Positions 61,263 through 64,000 of a DNA stretch of 64,000 nt are shown here, piece by piece. Source of the DNA: Flaviramulus_B aquimarinus (GTDB taxonomy: Bacteria; Bacteroidota; Bacteroidia; Flavobacteriales; Flavobacteriaceae). The notes beneath the pieces were generated by a model, which saw only the letters and a program-made list of their open reading frames with translations, did not search any database and had not been told where the DNA came from. The translations under genes and the position numbers were made by a program. Position 1 is the stretch's first letter. Every line of letters begins with the position of its first letter. Location: positions 1,736,001-1,800,000 of the forward strand of contig NZ_BAABJH010000001.1 in the NCBI RefSeq assembly GCF_039543205.1, written 5' to 3'.

Positions 61263-62669
61263 TTATTTTGCTAAGTTAATTTCAACACGTCTGTTATTAG
61301 CTCTACCTTTTCTAGTCTTGTTAGAATCAATTGGTTTAGATTCTCCATATCCAAGAGCAGATAATCTGAAAGCATCAATTCCGTTAGTAACTAAATATTC
61401 TTTTACAGAGTTAGCTCTAGAATCAGATAATCTTTGGTTTAATTTTTCGCTACCAACGCTATCTGTATGACCTTCAATAGTAAATTTAGCCGTTGAGTAT
61501 TCTTTAAGGATACCTATGATATCACCTAATACAGCTTCAGATTGTGATTTGATAGAAGATTTACCAGTATCAAATAAAATCGTTTTAGCATATTCATTAA
61601 GTGTTTTTTGAACTTCTTCAGTTACTTCAGGACAACCGTTGTTAGCAACAGTACCTTTAACGTCTGGACACTTATCATCTTTGTCTAAAACACCATCGCC
61701 ATCAGTATCAGGCCAAGGGCAACCGTTGTTAGCAGCAGGACCTGCAGTGTTAGGACATTTATCATCAGCATCAGTTACACCATCACCATCAGCATCAGGA
61801 CAACCAGCTAAAGCTTTTAAACCAGCAACTGTAGGACAGTTATCATCTTTATCAGCTATACCATCACCGTCAGTATCAGGACATCCATTAAGTTCAGCTA
61901 AACCAGCTTCGTTAGGACAGTCATCTTTACTGTCTTCAATACCATCACCGTCAGTATCAGGACATCCATTGAATTCCTCTAAACCAGCAACATCTGGACA
62001 AGCATCATCTTTATCGTATATGCCATCGCCATCAGTGTCAGTTCCACCAAACTTGATTGATACACCAGCAGTATGTTGGAAATGTGTTTGTAAATAATCT
62101 TCAAAAGCATGTTTGTATGCTGTTTGAACAGTTAAACCAATATTGTCACTAAACCAATAGTTGAAACCTAAAGTTCCGTTTAAAGTACCAGCTCCAATTT
62201 CATCAATCCAAGTGTATCCACCTCCTACGCCTACGAAAGGATCGAAAGTTTTATTTTCTCTAAAGTTATATTTAATAGTACCATCAACTCCGTAGTAAGA
62301 CAAATCATCAACTTCATTAGTTTGTTCAGGAACGCCAGCTGCTAATCCAGGTACATCACCCCATTTACTAATTTTATTTAAAGATCCAGTTAATCCAAAA
62401 GAGAAACCATCGCTTAAATACTTAGATACAGAGATTGAAGATAAAGAAGGTAGAATATTCCAGTGATCTTCTACATTAAAGAATTCATCTCCAAAAGTAT
62501 CACCAAATGAGGCATTATTTACAACGCCATCTCCAGAAGGATAAGCATCAACTGCATTTACCCCAATAGTAATTTGCCATGGGTTGTTTTGGTCTTGCGC
62601 ATTAGCGTTGCTATAACCAAGTACAAGCAACATAGCGAACAATAATCTGCTAAGATTTTTCATATTCAA
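61263..62669 (-). CDS. OmpA-family outer-membrane protein with five TSP3 calcium repeats
   Basis: This 468-residue protein has a signal peptide ending SNANAQ, an N-terminal eight-stranded-type beta barrel (about 28-205), and five thrombospondin type 3 repeats (DTDGDGIYDKDDACP and relatives, each ending NGCP or AGCP, about 208-345). A C-terminal OmpA peptidoglycan-binding domain follows (FTIEGHTDSVGSEKLNQRLS, NNRRVEINL). It anchors the outer membrane to the cell wall; the Asp-rich repeats likely bind calcium as a spacer. The TATATTTG promoter on the minus strand at 62732 precedes it. Confidence 0.95.
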   Translation of the reverse strand: MNMKNLSRLLFAMLLVLGYSNANAQDQNNPWQITIGVNAVDAYPSGDGVVNNASFGDTFGDEFFNVEDHWNILPSLSSISVSKYLSDGFSFGLTGSLNKISKWGDVPGLAAGVPEQTNEVDDLSYYGVDGTIKYNFRENKTFDPFVGVGGGYTWIDEIGAGTLNGTLGFNYWFSDNIGLTVQTAYKHAFEDYLQTHFQHTAGVSIKFGGTDTDGDGIYDKDDACPDVAGLEEFNGCPDTDGDGIEDSKDDCPNEAGLAELNGCPDTDGDGIADKDDNCPTVAGLKALAGCPDADGDGVTDADDKCPNTAGPAANNGCPWPDTDGDGVLDKDDKCPDVKGTVANNGCPEVTEEVQKTLNEYAKTILFDTGKSSIKSQSEAVLGDIIGILKEYSTAKFTIEGHTDSVGSEKLNQRLSDSRANSVKEYLVTNGIDAFRLSALGYGESKPIDSNKTRKGRANNRRVEINLAK

Positions 62670-62731
62670 AAGTTTAATTTTTAAGTGTTAATCGTGAACA
62701 AAAGTAAGTTGTTAAATGTTATTAACAAAGA

Positions 62732-62739
62732 CAAATATA
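62732..62739 (-). promoter_or_regulatory. -7 promoter element for the ompA-type gene
   Basis: CAAATATA on the plus strand is TATATTTG on the minus strand, an exact -7 match, 62 nt before the ATG. No clear TTG is seen at the -33 position, so the upstream half is weak. Confidence 0.5.
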
Positions 62740-62786
62740 AAAAAAAATAGAACATATTGGTAGTTGGTCGATAGTCTAGAATGAAT

Positions 62787-63980
62787 TTAGATAATGTTTA
62801 ACGCTTTTCCTACGCTGGTAAAAGCTGTTATAGCCTTGTCTAGATGTGCTTTTGTATGAGCTGCAGAGAGTTGTACCCGTATTCTTGCTTTTTCTTTTGG
62901 AACGACAGGAAAAAAGAAGCCAATAACATAAATACCCTCTTTTAATAACATATTTGCCATAGTTTGAGATAGTTTTGCATCATATAACATAACAGGTACG
63001 ATTGCTGAATCGCCATCAATAATATCAAAACCTGCTTTTTTCATACCTTTTTTGAAATAATTAGTATTCCATTCTAAAGTATCTCTTAATTCTGTGTTAC
63101 TGGTAAGCATATCAAAAACCTTTATTGATGCTCCTACAATTGCTGGCGCAAGTGAGTTTGAAAATAAGTAAGGTCTGGAACGTTGGCGTAGCATATCAAT
63201 AATTTCCTTTTTTCCGGTAGTGTAGCCTCCCATAGCGCCGCCTAAAGCTTTGCCTAAAGTCCCAGTTATAATGTCAATTCTATCTAAAACACCTTTTTCT
63301 TCTAATGTTCCACGCCCTGTTTTACCTATAAACCCTGTAGCATGGCATTCATCTATCATTACTAGGGCATCATATTTGTCGGCTAAATTACAAATTTCAT
63401 CTAATGGCGCTACTAATCCGTCCATAGAAAACACACCATCTGTAACTATAATTTTAAAACGTGCTCCATTTTCATTTGCAACAACAAGTTGTTTTTCTAA
63501 ATCTACCATATCACTATTTTGGTAACGATAGCGTGCTGCTTTGCATAAACGTACCCCGTCTATTATTGAAGCATGATTTAATGAATCTGATATAATAGCA
63601 TCTTCTTTTCCAAGTAAAGGTTCAAAAACACCACCATTGGCATCAAAAGCTGCAGCATATAATATAGTGTCTTCCGTTTTATAAAAATCGGCAATCTTTT
63701 CCTCTAGTTCTTTATGTATGTCTTGGGTGCCACAAATAAAACGAACCGAGCTCATGCCAAATCCATGGGTGTCCATAATATCTTTTGCCGCTTGAATAAC
63801 ATCTGGATGCGATGACAATCCTAAATAGTTATTAGCACAAAAGTTTAAAACAGTCTCTCCTGTGTTTAGAGTAATTTCTGCTCCTTGAGCTGAAGTTATA
63901 ATACGCTCTTCTTTATAAAGACCGTTAATTTTTATGTCTTGAAGTTCTGCTTTTAGATGATTTTTCAGTTTTCCATACAT
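62787..63980 (-). CDS. kbl: Glycine C-acetyltransferase (2-amino-3-ketobutyrate CoA ligase)
   Basis: This 397-residue PLP enzyme of the alpha-oxoamine synthase family has VLNFCANNYLGLSSHP near the N-terminus, GFGMSSVRFICGTQDIHKEL, the cofactor Asp region MIDECHATGFIG, and the Schiff-base lysine in ITGTLGKALGGAMGGY. It interconverts 2-amino-3-oxobutyrate plus CoA with glycine plus acetyl-CoA in threonine breakdown. The close relationship to biotin and serine-palmitoyl enzymes is resolved by the Kbl-specific start and length. A partner tdh gene is not in the window. Confidence 0.93.
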   Translation of the reverse strand: MYGKLKNHLKAELQDIKINGLYKEERIITSAQGAEITLNTGETVLNFCANNYLGLSSHPDVIQAAKDIMDTHGFGMSSVRFICGTQDIHKELEEKIADFYKTEDTILYAAAFDANGGVFEPLLGKEDAIISDSLNHASIIDGVRLCKAARYRYQNSDMVDLEKQLVVANENGARFKIIVTDGVFSMDGLVAPLDEICNLADKYDALVMIDECHATGFIGKTGRGTLEEKGVLDRIDIITGTLGKALGGAMGGYTTGKKEIIDMLRQRSRPYLFSNSLAPAIVGASIKVFDMLTSNTELRDTLEWNTNYFKKGMKKAGFDIIDGDSAIVPVMLYDAKLSQTMANMLLKEGIYVIGFFFPVVPKEKARIRVQLSAAHTKAHLDKAITAFTSVGKALNII

Positions 63981-64000
63981 ATTTTTGCGTTTTATGCAAA

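Noticed and set aside
61639..62097. Open frame of 152 codons on the plus strand, rich in Ser and Pro
   Set aside because: It is antisense to the TSP3 repeats of the OmpA protein; its repetitiveness is the mirror of the Asp-rich repeats and it has no start context.
1..64000. CRISPR arrays, insertion sequences, prophage genes, riboswitches and rRNA genes
   Set aside because: No regularly spaced repeats, transposase or integrase motifs, phage structural genes, known riboswitch cores or rRNA sequences were recognised.

Overview
The window is a low-GC chromosomal segment of a member of the Bacteroidetes, most likely a marine Flavobacteriaceae. The evidence is an adjacent SusC/SusD pair, -7 promoter elements of the form TAnnTTTG, general absence of Shine-Dalgarno sequences, secreted proteins whose signal peptides end in ..AQ, a short protein with a PIDGG tail, and family-typical clusters such as yceD-rpmF-fabH-accB-accC. 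No CRISPR array, transposase, integrase or rRNA gene was found. One intact tRNA gene and one broken copy of it are present.

Region 1 (1-15.3 kb) is an amino-sugar utilisation locus. After the tail of glpD, a minus-strand run reads susC, susD, a NagB/PIG-L fusion, a small lipoprotein, a GH20 beta-N-acetylhexosaminidase, a BadF-type GlcNAc kinase and an unknown small protein. Divergent from susC are a LytS-type histidine kinase, a LytTR response regulator, an FHS-type sugar permease and a NagX-like multi-pass membrane protein. Together they can import GlcNAc-oligosaccharides, trim them, move GlcNAc to the cytoplasm, phosphorylate it, and deacetylate and deaminate it to fructose-6-phosphate.

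Region 2 (15.3-44.6 kb) is mostly housekeeping: a tiny PID-CTERM-like protein, ribE, pdxA, the yceD-rpmF-fabH-accB-accC cluster, an LpxH-type hydrolase, an MFS exporter, recJ, OsmC, an AhpD-like protein, a UDG-family protein, HopJ, rsmI, tdk, alr, mscL and asd. These are followed by a GT32-type glycosyltransferase, a prolyl oligopeptidase, a large HAD-type protein and an orphan ABC ATPase, then a Gre-like protein, a FAD oxidoreductase, a QueD/PTPS enzyme with two previously uncalled micro-membrane proteins, MATE, GNAT, Usp and CIA30.

Region 3 (about 45.0-54.4 kb) is an accessory islet. It lies between a broken 43-nt 5' half of a tRNA-Ala(GGC) gene with its promoter and the intact tRNA-Ala gene. 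It carries a secreted protein of unknown function that begins inside a decayed duplicate of another islet gene, two unknown genes on the opposite strand, a tight operon of three exported proteins with WG-like repeats (one with a five-fold LDDLL-type motif), and a 1031-residue exported protein with a lipase-like C-terminus behind an almost leaderless promoter. This is the most unusual part of the window.

Region 4 (54.6-64 kb) returns to core genes: a FAD/Fe-S D-lactate-dehydrogenase-like fusion, an alpha/beta hydrolase, an AddB-like PD-(D/E)XK nuclease, an OmpA protein with five thrombospondin type 3 calcium repeats, and kbl. All identifications rest on reading motifs by eye; no database search was possible.
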